This document shows positions 55,074 to 63,826 of a stretch of 64,000 bases of DNA, piece after piece. This DNA is from Rhizobium sp. BG4 (GTDB taxonomy: Bacteria > Pseudomonadota > Alphaproteobacteria > Rhizobiales > Rhizobiaceae). Position 1 is the first letter of the stretch. The number at the start of each line of letters is the position of its first letter. The stretch is taken from positions 2,134,501 through 2,198,500 of the forward strand of contig NZ_CP044125.1 of NCBI RefSeq assembly GCF_016864575.1. The letters run 5' to 3'. The position numbers were made by a program, and so were the translations under genes. The notes under the pieces were generated by a model, which was given only the letters and a program-made list of their open reading frames with translations, was not told the origin of the DNA and searched no databases.

Positions 55074-55652
55074 CTATCTGTTTTTTCCGGGAACCCAAAG
55101 CACATCCGCGCGGCCCCGGTCATTGGCATGACGGGCGGCGACGAAGAGGAAATCCGAGAGGCGGTTCACATATTTCAGCGCCTCGGCGCCGACGATCTCG
55201 CCTTCGGTGCGCGACAGCGCCACCATCAGACGCTCGGCCCGCCGGGAGATAGTGCGTGCGAGGTGGAGATGCGCTGATGCCGGGGAGCCGGCCGGGAGCA
55301 CGAAGGATTTCAGCGGCTCGAGATCGGCATTCAGCGTGTCGATATCGCCTTCCAGGCGCGTCACCTGCGCGGCGACGATGCGCAGCGGCTCGTAGTCGAG
55401 TGGCTTGCCGGTATCGGGCGTTGCGAGATCGGCGCCGAGATCGAAGAGGTCGTTCTGGATGATCATCAGCATCCGGTCGAGATCAGGCAGGTCCGCCGTA
55501 TGCAGTCTGACGATGCCGATCGCCGAATTGGTCTCGTCGATCGTGCCATAGGCCTCGACGCGCAGATCGTGCTTCTGTCGCCGCGGGCCGGAAACCAGTG
55601 CCGTCGTGCCGTCGTCGCCTGTCTTGGTGTAGATCTTGTTGAGCTTGACCAA
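55074..55652 (-). CDS. PduO-type ATP:cob(I)alamin adenosyltransferase
   Basis: A 192-residue enzyme that transfers the adenosyl group from ATP to cob(I)alamin. The ATP-binding N-terminus reads KIYTKTGDDGTTALVSGPRRQKHDLRVEAYGTIDETNSAIG, and LHLARTISRRAERLMVAL lies at the substrate site. It completes cobalamin activation alongside cobS-cobT elsewhere in the window. On one strand with the HIG1-like gene (23 nt upstream) and the rhomboid gene. Confidence 0.94.
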   Translation of the reverse strand: MVKLNKIYTKTGDDGTTALVSGPRRQKHDLRVEAYGTIDETNSAIGIVRLHTADLPDLDRMLMIIQNDLFDLGADLATPDTGKPLDYEPLRIVAAQVTRLEGDIDTLNADLEPLKSFVLPAGSPASAHLHLARTISRRAERLMVALSRTEGEIVGAEALKYVNRLSDFLFVAARHANDRGRADVLWVPGKNR

Positions 55653-55675
55653 TCGATCCCCCGGTTGTCAGTGCG

Positions 55676-55879
55676 TCAGGTCGGGCGGCCGCCGCCGGTC
55701 AGCCACAGTGTCAGCATGATCAGGATGACGGCGATCGCCTGCAAGAGCACGCGCAGCTGCATGAGCTTGTTCGACAGATTGGAATCGCCACCCTTCATCA
55801 TGTTGAAGAGGCCGCGGATCAGCACCAGGGCGACGAGGCCCATGACGATGATGGCGAGAATGTAAGTGGCCGTGGACAT
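55676..55879 (-). CDS. HIG1-domain (twin transmembrane) small protein
   Basis: A 67-residue protein with two helices (ATYILAIIVMGLVALVLIRGL and LLQAIAVILIMLTLWLTGG) joined by MMKGGDSNLSNKLMQLRV, the HIG1-type loop. HIG1 domain proteins in alphaproteobacteria associate with respiratory oxidases; role here is inferred. It lies 23 nt before the adenosyltransferase gene. Confidence 0.78.
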   Translation of the reverse strand: MSTATYILAIIVMGLVALVLIRGLFNMMKGGDSNLSNKLMQLRVLLQAIAVILIMLTLWLTGGGRPT

Positions 55880-55897
55880 GGCATTCGGCTTTCTTGG

Positions 55898-56731
55898 TCA
55901 GTCGGTCCAGCGCATCAGGCGGTAGAAGAGATCTGCAGGCAGCAGCCTCTTCAGCATCATGCCCTGCTTTGCCGGAACCGTTACAGGATAATGTGGCTTC
56001 GGATTTTTCGAGTTCAATGCGTGTTTCAGCACCGCATAAACCGCATCCGGTTGTAGTTTATGTCGGCTGACCGGACCGCTGCCGTCAAGGCGGGCGAGCT
56101 GGCGGCGATAATCTGCCGCATGCACGGAGCCGCGCACATCGATGTGTTCGTTGATCTTGGCGAGCGCGTTGGCCGTGAAGCGAGAGGCGATCGGCCCCGG
56201 TTCGATGAGGCTCACATGGATGCCGCTGCCCCGCAGTTCCATCCTGAGGGTGACGCTCAGACCTTCGAGCGCGAACTTCGATGCGGTATAGGCTCCCCGG
56301 TAACGATAGGGCACGACGCCGAGGATGGAAGAGCACTGGACGATCCGGCCGCTTCCGTGCCTGCGCATCAGCGGCAGCACCCGGCGCGTCAGGTCGTGCC
56401 AGCCGAAGAAATTCGTCTCGAACTGTTCGCGCAGCACGTCGGTCGTCAGGTCTTCGACGGCGCCCGGCTGGCCGTAGGCGCCGTTGTTGAAGAGCGCGTC
56501 GATCCGCCCGCCCGAGAGCGCTTCCACCTCACGCATGAAATCGGCGATGGAATCGCCATTGGCATAATCCATGCGGAAGGCTTCGATGCCATCGGCCTCA
56601 AGCGATCCGAGATCTTCCTGTTTCCGTACAGTGGCGAAGACCCTCCAGCCATCGGCCTTGAGGGCGCGTGCGCAATGGGCACCGATACCGGACGAGCATC
56701 CGGTAACGATGATTGTGCGCGGTTCAGCCAT
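55898..56731 (-). CDS. Short-chain dehydrogenase/reductase (SDR)
   Basis: A 277-residue SDR. NAD(P)-binding TGCSSGIGAHCA is near residue 10, NNGAYGQPG follows, and the catalytic Tyr/Lys are in YRGAYTASKFALEG. A C-terminal hydrophobic helix is absent, so it is soluble. Substrate unknown. It is read divergently from yihY with a 76-nt gap. Confidence 0.86.
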   Translation of the reverse strand: MAEPRTIIVTGCSSGIGAHCARALKADGWRVFATVRKQEDLGSLEADGIEAFRMDYANGDSIADFMREVEALSGGRIDALFNNGAYGQPGAVEDLTTDVLREQFETNFFGWHDLTRRVLPLMRRHGSGRIVQCSSILGVVPYRYRGAYTASKFALEGLSVTLRMELRGSGIHVSLIEPGPIASRFTANALAKINEHIDVRGSVHAADYRRQLARLDGSGPVSRHKLQPDAVYAVLKHALNSKNPKPHYPVTVPAKQGMMLKRLLPADLFYRLMRWTD

Positions 56732-56807
56732 TCAATGATTCCTGTACAAACTGGGACTCGTTTCCCATATTCGCACCGAGGTTACAATCGTCAGAGCCGG
56801 AGATGGA

Positions 56808-57772
56808 ATGCCGAAGATCATGCGCACGCTCTATGAGGTGGTCTATGACGCGATCTGCCATCTCATCGAGGACGACGGCTTCGCCATGGCGAGCCACGTG
56901 GCGCTGTCGACGCTGCTTGCGGTCTTCCCTTCCTGATCTTCGGAACGGCGCTTGCGAACTTCCTCGGCGCCGATCAGTTTTCGATGACGGCGATCCACAT
57001 CATCTTCGATACCTGGCCGGAAGCGATCGCCAAACCGCTGGCTGATCAGGTCGTGCAGGTTCTGACCATCCCGCGCGGTGGACTGCTGACGATCTCGGTG
57101 CTGGCGGCGGCCTATTTCGCCTCCAACGGCGTCGAGGCTTTGCGCATTTCGCTCAACCGCGCCTACCGGGTTCAGGAGACGCGGCCCTGGTATTTCACCC
57201 GCCTCGCCAGCCTTGGATATGTGCTGGTTGCGGTGATCATCTTCGCCGCGATCAGCATTCTGCTGGTCGCCGTTCCGGTCGGGCTGAACTATGCCCGCGA
57301 ATGGTTGCTGCACAACGATACGTTCGAGTGGGTGCCGGATACGATCCGCCAGTGGCTGCCTGTCATCGTCGATACGCTGGAGATCGTCTTCAGCTGGCGT
57401 ATCTACGGAACGCTGGTCATGCTGACGCTGGGGTTGCTTGTCGTCCATCTCTGGCTTCCGGCAGGGCGCCGGAAGGTTTTCGATGTCATCCCCGGGGTGC
57501 TGCTGACGCTCTTGCTCTGGCTCGCGGGGGCGCTGATCTTTGCCTATTACCTCGCCACCTTCGCCAACTACACCGCGACCTATGCGGGTCTGGCCTCCGT
57601 CATGGTGGTACTGATCTTCCTCTATATGGTCGGCGTGATCTTCATCATCGGGGCGGAGCTCAATGCGGCGCTTTTGAAATTCCGGGTACGGGCGATCTTC
57701 AAGCGCAACTTCCTGAGCGGCAACGGCCACAAGCGCTCAGAGACCGACAAGCTGCCTGACGCCGGCCACTGA
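56808..57772 (+). pseudogene. YihY/BrkB-family membrane protein, frameshifted by one base near 56928
   Basis: The first frame starts MPKIMRTLYEVVYDAIC and reaches HVALSTLLAVFPS before a TGA at 56934. The rest of the protein (LIFGTALANFLGADQF through to PDAGH) is in another frame. One extra C (TTCCCCTTC for TTCCCTTC) restores LLAVFPFLIFGTAL and a 321-residue protein with six helices, the family size. YihY proteins were once called ribonuclease BN but are membrane proteins of unknown role. The 3' end overlaps convergent gluQRS by 36 nt. Confidence 0.82.
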
Positions 57773-58615
57773 GAGCCCCTTGGGCAGTTCCGCCAGCCCG
57801 GTATCGCCCTCGCTCTTGGACAGCTTGCGGCCTGAAGCATCGGTGATCAGCCGGTGGTGATGGTAGATCGGTGCGGGAAGCCCGAGCAGGGACTGCAATA
57901 GCCGGTGGACCGAGGTCGCGTGGAAAAGGTCCATGCCGCGCACGACATGCGTGACGCCTTGCAGGGCGTCGTCGAGGACGACCGACAGGTGGTAGCTCGA
58001 AGGCGCATCTGAGCGCGACAGGATCACGTCTCCCCATGCCGCCGGATCGGCCTTGATCGTGCCGGTCTCGCCATCGCCGGTTTCTGTCCAATCGAGCTTG
58101 GCGCCAACCTCATCGAGCGCACGCCTTGTATCGAGGCGCCAGGCATGTTTGGCGCCTGATCTCAGCCGTTCCTCGCGCTCGTCCTGCGTCAGTCCCCGGT
58201 CCCGTGGGGGATAATGCGGCGAGCCGTCGGGATCGCGTGGCCAGCTGCCGCCATTGGCCTCGAATGCCGTAACCTCGGCCTTCACCTCGCCGCGGGTCAT
58301 GAAGGACGGATAGACGAGGCCGTGGTCGATCAGCTTTTGAAGCGCTGCCTGGTACTCGCCGAAATGTTCCGACTGGCGGCGGGCCGGTTTTTCCCAGTCG
58401 ATTTCAAGCCAGTCCATATCCCGATAGATGCCGGTCTCGAAATCGGGTGTGCAACGCGTCAGGTCGATGTCTTCTATGCGCAGCAGCAAACGGCCGCCCG
58501 AAGCCTTCGCCATGTCCTGATTGATGAAGGCGGACAGCGCGTGGCCGAGATGCAGCGGCCCGTTCGGGCTTGGGGCAAAACGGAAGACGGGCTTTTGACG
58601 CTGAGTCGTTGTCAT
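57737..58615 (-). CDS. gluQ: Glutamyl-Q tRNA(Asp) synthetase (GluQRS)
   Basis: A 292-residue truncated glutamyl-tRNA synthetase-like enzyme without the anticodon-binding domain. It attaches glutamate to queuosine at position 34 of tRNA-Asp. The HIGH-type motif is PSPNGPLHLGHALSAF and the KMSKS-type motif RKLSKSEGD. ATG 58615 (MTTTQRQKPV) shares the CATG tetranucleotide with the start of the divergent glycosylase gene, so the two start codons overlap. Confidence 0.93.
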   Translation of the reverse strand: MTTTQRQKPVFRFAPSPNGPLHLGHALSAFINQDMAKASGGRLLLRIEDIDLTRCTPDFETGIYRDMDWLEIDWEKPARRQSEHFGEYQAALQKLIDHGLVYPSFMTRGEVKAEVTAFEANGGSWPRDPDGSPHYPPRDRGLTQDEREERLRSGAKHAWRLDTRRALDEVGAKLDWTETGDGETGTIKADPAAWGDVILSRSDAPSSYHLSVVLDDALQGVTHVVRGMDLFHATSVHRLLQSLLGLPAPIYHHHRLITDASGRKLSKSEGDTGLAELPKGLSVAGVRQLVGL

Positions 58616-59300
58616 GCTTTCTTCTGCCACGGATTCGAAACCACCGCGAGGCGACGTGCAGATCATTCGAAACGAAGGCGATGTCGAGCAGGGACTGTCG
58701 GAATTGCTGCGCCTCGACCCGCGCCTTTCCGTCGTCGCCGCCGATGCCGGACCGCTGCCTCTGCGGCTGCGCGAGCCGGGATTTGCCGGACTGGCGCATA
58801 TCATCGTCTCGCAGATGGTGTCGCGGGCGAGCGCCGAGGCGATCTGGCGGCGGATGCTGCCTGCCGATGGCGAGCTGACCGCCGAGAGCTATGTGATGTT
58901 GCATGACGAGGCGTGGCGGGAGTTCGGGCTCTCCCGGGCCAAGGCCACGACCCTTTCGGGGATCGCCACCGCCGTCGCCGCCGGGCACCTCGATCTCACA
59001 GCACTTTCGGTACTGCCGCCGGGCGAGGCGTTGCATGCACTGACAACGCTGAAGGGTGTCGGCCCCTGGACGGCGGAGGTCTATCTGATGTTCTGCTGCG
59101 GCCATGCGGATATTTTTCCGTCCGGCGATGTGGCGCTGCAGAATGCCGTGGCCGCGGCATTCGGTCTCGCTCAACGGCCACAGGCGAAAGCGCTGGCTGC
59201 GATGGCGGAAGCGTGGTCGCCCTGGAGGTCCGTCGCCGCAAGGCTTTTCTGGGCTTACTATGCCCAGAAACTCGGCCGCGGCCTCGTGCCGGTCGCCTGA
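58614..59300 (+). CDS. DNA-3-methyladenine glycosylase II-like (AlkA/HhH-GPD)
   Basis: A 228-residue HhH-GPD protein that would excise alkylated bases. The hairpin LTTLKGVGPWTAEVYLMFCCG is followed by the catalytic Asp in IFPSGDVALQNAV; LAHIIVSQMVSRASAEAIW is the upstream helical region. ATG 58614 overlaps the gluQRS start on the other strand; a later GTG at 58656 could be the true start. No Ada box was recognised. Confidence 0.86.
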   Translation: MLSSATDSKPPRGDVQIIRNEGDVEQGLSELLRLDPRLSVVAADAGPLPLRLREPGFAGLAHIIVSQMVSRASAEAIWRRMLPADGELTAESYVMLHDEAWREFGLSRAKATTLSGIATAVAAGHLDLTALSVLPPGEALHALTTLKGVGPWTAEVYLMFCCGHADIFPSGDVALQNAVAAAFGLAQRPQAKALAAMAEAWSPWRSVAARLFWAYYAQKLGRGLVPVA

Positions 59301-59411
59301 TCTGCAACACTCATCGAATTGCCGTTATTGACTGAATTTATTGGACTTCACAAGGCTGTCACAACCGGCCTAATATAAGGATGCAGATGCCGAATCGATC
59401 AGGAGAGTCCC

Positions 59412-59969
59412 TTGACGATTGCAGTCTCCCCCCAGGCCCTGCCGGCGCTCGTCCTGAACGCTGACTACAGGCCTTTGAGTTATTATCCCTTGTCGCTCTG
59501 GTCCTGGCAGGACGCGATCAAGGCGGTCTTCCTTGACCGTGTGAATATCATCGCAGAGTACGAACACTCGGTGTCTTCTCCGAGCTTTTCGATGCGGCTT
59601 CCCAGTGTCGTTTGCCTCAAGACCTACGTTCAGCCGTCCCGTAATCCCGCCTTCACGCGCTTCAACGTGTTCCTTCGCGACAAGTTCGAGTGCCAGTATT
59701 GCGGCGATCACAACGACCTGACCTTCGACCACGTCATCCCGCGCGCTCATGGCGGCGAGACGACCTGGGAGAATGTCGTGGCGGCCTGCTCCCCCTGCAA
59801 TCTCAGGAAGGGCAGCAAGCTACCGAAGCAGGCAGGCATGTTCCCGCATCAAAAGCCGTATCAGCCGACAGTGCAGGACCTGCACAATAACGGCCGGCTC
59901 TTTCCGCCGAACTATCTGCACGACAGCTGGCTCGACTATCTCTACTGGGATAGCGAACTGCAGCCCTGA
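59412..59969 (+). CDS. HNH endonuclease domain protein (TTG start)
   Basis: A 185-residue protein. The HNH core is CQYCGDHNDLTFDHVIPRAHGGETTWENVVAACSPCN, with zinc CxxC pairs and catalytic His. The N-terminal YRPLSYYPLSLWSWQDAI region is the conserved part in alphaproteobacteria. The start is TTG at 59412 with AGGAG six bases upstream; no ATG fits. Role unknown, presumably DNA cleavage or repair. The gap before it (59301-59411) has TAATAT-like -10 sequence. Confidence 0.87.
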   Translation: MTIAVSPQALPALVLNADYRPLSYYPLSLWSWQDAIKAVFLDRVNIIAEYEHSVSSPSFSMRLPSVVCLKTYVQPSRNPAFTRFNVFLRDKFECQYCGDHNDLTFDHVIPRAHGGETTWENVVAACSPCNLRKGSKLPKQAGMFPHQKPYQPTVQDLHNNGRLFPPNYLHDSWLDYLYWDSELQP

Positions 59970-59984
59970 CGGCTGTAGCCATAT

Positions 59985-60500
59985 TCAGGCCGACTTGCGG
60001 ACGCCGATAAAGGCGAAGGCCGCGAGCACGAGGCTTGCAATCACGTTCCAGCCCGCAAAGGACAGGCCGAGCACGCGCAGCGCTGCGTCGGTGCAGGACG
60101 GACCCTTGATGGTGTTGAGCTCCGTCAGGAGGTCGCCGGCATTCTCGGTCATGCTGCCGGCCGTGGTCGAGCAGGCGGTCGGGCCAGCCCAGAAGTGCCA
60201 TTCGACGCCGGAGTGATAGACGCCCATGCCGGCGCCGACGACCATCAGCATGCCGGCGGCGAGAAGTAGCGCGCGGCACATCCAGTTGGGCAAACGGAAA
60301 AGCGAACCGACAGCACCGAGCAGGGCGATCGGAATGGCATAATAGTAGGGCTGGCGCTGCATCAGGCAGAGCTCGCAGGGAATGTAGCCGCCGATATACT
60401 GGAAACCGAGCGCGGTGCCGACGACGGCAGCCATGGCGACAGCCAGGACCAGCGAATAAACGAGGACTGGACGGGTGAGGGGCGAGGCAATGGCAGTCAT
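59985..60500 (-). CDS. dsbB: Disulfide bond formation protein DsbB-like
   Basis: A 171-residue inner-membrane protein with four helices. The first periplasmic loop has CELC (IPCELCLMQRQPYYY) and the second has two further Cys (GPTACSTTAG and GPSCTDAALR), so both DsbB redox pairs are present. It re-oxidises DsbA through quinones. ATG 60500 (MTAIASPLTR) is chosen. It follows the YqaA-type gene by 22 nt; no dsbA is adjacent. Confidence 0.9.
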   Translation of the reverse strand: MTAIASPLTRPVLVYSLVLAVAMAAVVGTALGFQYIGGYIPCELCLMQRQPYYYAIPIALLGAVGSLFRLPNWMCRALLLAAGMLMVVGAGMGVYHSGVEWHFWAGPTACSTTAGSMTENAGDLLTELNTIKGPSCTDAALRVLGLSFAGWNVIASLVLAAFAFIGVRKSA

Positions 60501-60522
60501 GGCGGAACTCCGCGAGTTGGGC

Positions 60523-61119
60523 TCAGTGGGCAATTAACTTGTAGGCGACGCCGAGCGCGATCAGCACGACTGCGGCAATCGCCGCCAGCTGGCCGAGGCG
60601 TTTCTCGATGAAATCGCGGATCGGCTCGCCATAGCGGCGCAGCAGCCAGGCGAGGAAGAAGAAGCGCGCGCCGCGGGCAATGATCGCCGAGATGACGAAG
60701 AAGCCGAGGTTCATGTGGATGACGCCGGCGAGAATGGTGACCACCTTGATCGGCGGCAGATGCGCGAGACCCGAGGTTACCAGAAGCAGCAGCAGGATTT
60801 CCCACTCGTCGTGGATATAGACCCTCAGCTGCTCGAAGGCATCGAGCTTGCCGTAGAATTCCAGAACGGGGCGGGCGATCGCATCATAGGCGTAGTAGCC
60901 GAGTGCCCAGCCGGCGATGCCGCCGAGAACGGAGGCGACAGTCGCGACCAGCGCGTAGCGATAGGCGCGCTCGGGCTTGGCAAGGGCCATCGGCAGATAG
61001 AGCACATCGGCCGGAACGAGAAAGACGGAGCTTTCGACGAAGGCGATAACGGCGAGCCAGACTTCGGCCGACTTGCGGGCGGCGAGAGACATGGTCCAGT
61101 CGTAAAGTCTGCGGAGCAT
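60523..61119 (-). CDS. YqaA/DedA family membrane protein
   Basis: A 198-residue protein with about four to five helices. SVFLVPADVLYLPMAL and GGIAGWALGYYAYDAIARP near the first third and the Gly-rich LLLLLVTSGLAHLPPIKV are typical of the small DedA-like YqaA group. The DedA superfamily includes lipid scramblases and flippases; activity here is inferred. In one transcriptional direction with dsbB. Confidence 0.85.
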   Translation of the reverse strand: MLRRLYDWTMSLAARKSAEVWLAVIAFVESSVFLVPADVLYLPMALAKPERAYRYALVATVASVLGGIAGWALGYYAYDAIARPVLEFYGKLDAFEQLRVYIHDEWEILLLLLVTSGLAHLPPIKVVTILAGVIHMNLGFFVISAIIARGARFFFLAWLLRRYGEPIRDFIEKRLGQLAAIAAVVLIALGVAYKLIAH

Positions 61120-61234
61120 TCCATTCCTTTCGTGCTGCGGTGCAAAAGCATTAGGGGGCCGGTCCGGCGCTGTAAATGCCGACTATGGCAATGATAGCGG
61201 CGCCGGCGTGGAAATTTTTCGTGATCTCGCGCCG

Positions 61235-62998
61235 TCAGCTTTCCGTCGAGGGCTCGTGTTGTTCGGCCTGTTTGGCGCGCTTGGCGCGCATCACGTTCAT
61301 CTCCGTGCGCTCGCGCGCCATTTCGCTGACGGCAGCCCTCAGCGCCGGGTGGCGGGCCGAGAACATGTTGAAGTCGCGCCGCTCAAGAACCAGGAACTGG
61401 CAGAAATCGATAGCGATGACATCGGCCGTGCGGCGCCCGCCGGAGAGAAGCGCCATTTCGCCGAAGAAGGATCCCGCCTCAAGCGCCACCGGTCCGCCAT
61501 TGACGCGAACCTCGACGGCGCCCGAGGAGATGAAATACATGCCGTCGCCGCGGTCGCCCTTGCGTACCACGCGTTCGCCCGGCAGAGCCGATTTCGGGCG
61601 GAAGAGCAGCAACAGCTCCTCCTGCGAATGTTCATCGACCTCGGCAAAGAGCGGGAAAGTTTCGACCAGTTTCTGCATTTCGAGCTGATGTTCGCGCTCG
61701 CGCTCTTCGCTGAGAAGCCGGTTCTTTTCGAGTTCGCGGCCCAGCATGTCGAGACGCTTGCGGCCGTAGCCGTCGTAAAGGTGCGGCCATTTCTTGTGCA
61801 CCTTCTTATGCGCGACCTCCGCGGCAAAGCAGACCAGCGGATTGAGGGTGATCGACAGGATGGCGGCGGCAAGGATCAGATCCTGGCCCTCCTGCGGCAT
61901 CAGGCCGAGCGAAACACCGAGACCGGCGAGGATGAAGGAGAATTCGCCGATCTGCGCCAAGCCGCCAGCGACCGTCAGGCCCATGCCGACGGGATAGCGC
62001 AAGAGAAGCACGACGCCGAAGGAAATGATCGCCTTGCCGACGATGATCAGCAGCAGTGCACAGAACACTGCCATCGGCTCCTTCACCAGAACCGCTGGAT
62101 TGAAGAGCATGCCGACGGAGACGAAGAACAGCACCGAGAAGGCGTTCTGCAGCGGCAGGGAATCGGCGGCGGCGCGATGGCTGAGGTTGGACTCGCTCAT
62201 GACGACGCCGGCGAAGAAGGCGCCGAGCGCGAAGGACACGCCGAAGATGGCGGCCGAACCGAAGGCGATGCCCAGCGCGATCGCCAGAACCGCAAGCGTG
62301 AAGAGTTCGCGCGAACCGGTACGCGCCACCAGCGTCAAAAGCCAGGGAACCACCTTGGGGCCGAGCACGACGGCCATGACCGCGAAGGCGCCGACCTTGA
62401 GCAGCGTCAGGCCGATGGTCAAGGGCAGCGGCAGGCCGCCGCCATGGGCGAGCGCATCGCTCGCATGGCCGCCGAGCAGTTCGGCCAGCGCCGGCAGCAA
62501 CACGAGCGCCAGAACCATGGCCAGATCTTCGACGATCAGCCAGCCGATCGCCACGCGGCCGCTGGCGGAATTGACGAGATTTCGCTCCTCCAGCGCCTTC
62601 AACAGGACGACGGTACTGGCAACCGAGAGGCTGAGCCCGAAGACGATACCGGCGCCGAGCCCCCAGCCCCAGAAGGAGCAGAGCGCAACGCCAAGCAGTG
62701 TGGCGATGACGATCTGCAGTACGGCGCCCGGAATGGCGATGCCCTTGACGGCCAGGAGGTCGCCGGCCGAGAAATGCAGGCCCACGCCGAACATCAACAG
62801 GATGACGCCCATTTCCGCGAGCTGGCTTGCAAGCCCGGTATCGGCGATGAAGCCCGGCGTGAAGGGGCCCATCAGGATGCCGGCCATCAGATAGCCGACC
62901 AGCGGCGGCAGCCGCAGCCTGTCCGCCACATAGCCGAGCACCGCTGCAAAGACGAAGCTTACGGCCACCGTCGCGATAAGGGTTGCTTCCTGATGCAC
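61235..62998 (-). CDS. Kef-type Na+/K+:H+ antiporter with C-terminal cyclic-nucleotide-binding domain
   Basis: A 587-residue membrane protein. A CPA2-type antiporter domain spans about 1-390 with many helices and DTGLASQLAEMGVILLMFGVGLHFS. A cNMP-binding domain follows at about 450-560 (GDGMYFISSGAVEVRVNG, GSFFGEMALLSGGRRTADV, with the phosphate-binding Arg). There is no RCK/TrkA-N domain, unlike KefB or YbaL. Transport of K+ or Na+ against H+, gated by a cyclic nucleotide, is the inference. Confidence 0.85.
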   Translation of the reverse strand: MHQEATLIATVAVSFVFAAVLGYVADRLRLPPLVGYLMAGILMGPFTPGFIADTGLASQLAEMGVILLMFGVGLHFSAGDLLAVKGIAIPGAVLQIVIATLLGVALCSFWGWGLGAGIVFGLSLSVASTVVLLKALEERNLVNSASGRVAIGWLIVEDLAMVLALVLLPALAELLGGHASDALAHGGGLPLPLTIGLTLLKVGAFAVMAVVLGPKVVPWLLTLVARTGSRELFTLAVLAIALGIAFGSAAIFGVSFALGAFFAGVVMSESNLSHRAAADSLPLQNAFSVLFFVSVGMLFNPAVLVKEPMAVFCALLLIIVGKAIISFGVVLLLRYPVGMGLTVAGGLAQIGEFSFILAGLGVSLGLMPQEGQDLILAAAILSITLNPLVCFAAEVAHKKVHKKWPHLYDGYGRKRLDMLGRELEKNRLLSEEREREHQLEMQKLVETFPLFAEVDEHSQEELLLLFRPKSALPGERVVRKGDRGDGMYFISSGAVEVRVNGGPVALEAGSFFGEMALLSGGRRTADVIAIDFCQFLVLERRDFNMFSARHPALRAAVSEMARERTEMNVMRAKRAKQAEQHEPSTES

Positions 62999-63185
62999 GT
63001 CTTTCCCTCGGTGTTGAATGCGGCGCCACTTTAGAACGAAGGATGAGCAGAATTAAACACTTGATTTGAGGCGCCGCAGCGCTTCCCGCAGATAATCCGC
63101 AAAAGTTGCAACAGCCTGAAGCCAGTTTCGGGACGCAATATGAGTGCGCACTAAAACAGTCGATGCCATCTCATTGGAGATTTCC

Positions 63186-63395
63186 ATGCGAGAATTAGGA
63201 ACTGTTGCTGCGTCAGCCACCTACTATTCCGAGGATACCGTCGAGTTCGGCTATGTCCGCGAGGTCTTGCTCGAAGACGAGGCGTGCTGGGGCGTGTTCG
63301 ACGAGGACGGCGACGTGATCTTCGTGGGCGACGACCTGGCGGAATGCCGGTCGTTTGCGGCGAAGGAAGAGATCAGGCTGCAGCTGATCCACTAG
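63186..63395 (+). CDS. Small acidic protein of unknown function
   Basis: A 69-residue protein, very acidic (EDTVEFGYVREVLLEDEACW, then GVFDEDGDVIFVGDDLAEC), with two Cys and no membrane segment. ATG 63186 (MRELGTV) has TTGGAG six bases upstream. No family is recognised. Confidence 0.6.
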   Translation: MRELGTVAASATYYSEDTVEFGYVREVLLEDEACWGVFDEDGDVIFVGDDLAECRSFAAKEEIRLQLIH

Positions 63396-63538
63396 CAGGG
63401 CGGCCTCCCAGCGGGCGCCGCTGTGATGGATCTGCCGCGCATTCATGCAGAAAATGCAAATCCGGCCGCTTTTTTGAGGTGTTGCCGCAAATGTGTGCTA
63501 AGGCCCCCTCGGAAACTTAGAACAGGCCTTTTACAATT

Positions 63539-63826
63539 ATGACCGAACTTACACCCGCCCTCATCTCTGCGCTGAAGCTTGCAAAGGACGGCGACCTCCA
63601 TCCTCAGCCCACCAACAAGTGGACGCATGAGAATGCCACCGTGACCTACGCGAAGAACGACCGGTGGAAAGAGCGCCCGCAGAAGATCAAGTCCGTGACG
63701 CCAAAGTCCATCGTGGAACTGAGCAACTCCGGCCTCATCGAACGCCGCAACCTCGACACCGACGCCGCCAAGGATGTCTACGGCATCACCATGGCCGGCA
63801 AGATGTGGCTGCTGAAGAACAAGTAG
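63539..63826 (+). CDS. Small basic protein of unknown function
   Basis: A 95-residue protein rich in Lys/Arg. TPALISALKLAKDGDLHP and SIVELSNSGLIERRNLDTDAAKDVYGITMAGKMWL suggest a winged-helix-like layout with a final hairpin (YGITMAGKMWLL), but no family is certain. The ATG at 63539 has a weak ribosome site. The remaining 174 nt of the window hold no recognised feature. Confidence 0.55.
   Translation: MTELTPALISALKLAKDGDLHPQPTNKWTHENATVTYAKNDRWKERPQKIKSVTPKSIVELSNSGLIERRNLDTDAAKDVYGITMAGKMWLLKNK

Noticed and set aside
61208-63034. Forward open frame of 608 codons with His/Glu-rich composition
   Set aside because: Antisense of the antiporter gene, whose membrane and cNMP motifs are clear.
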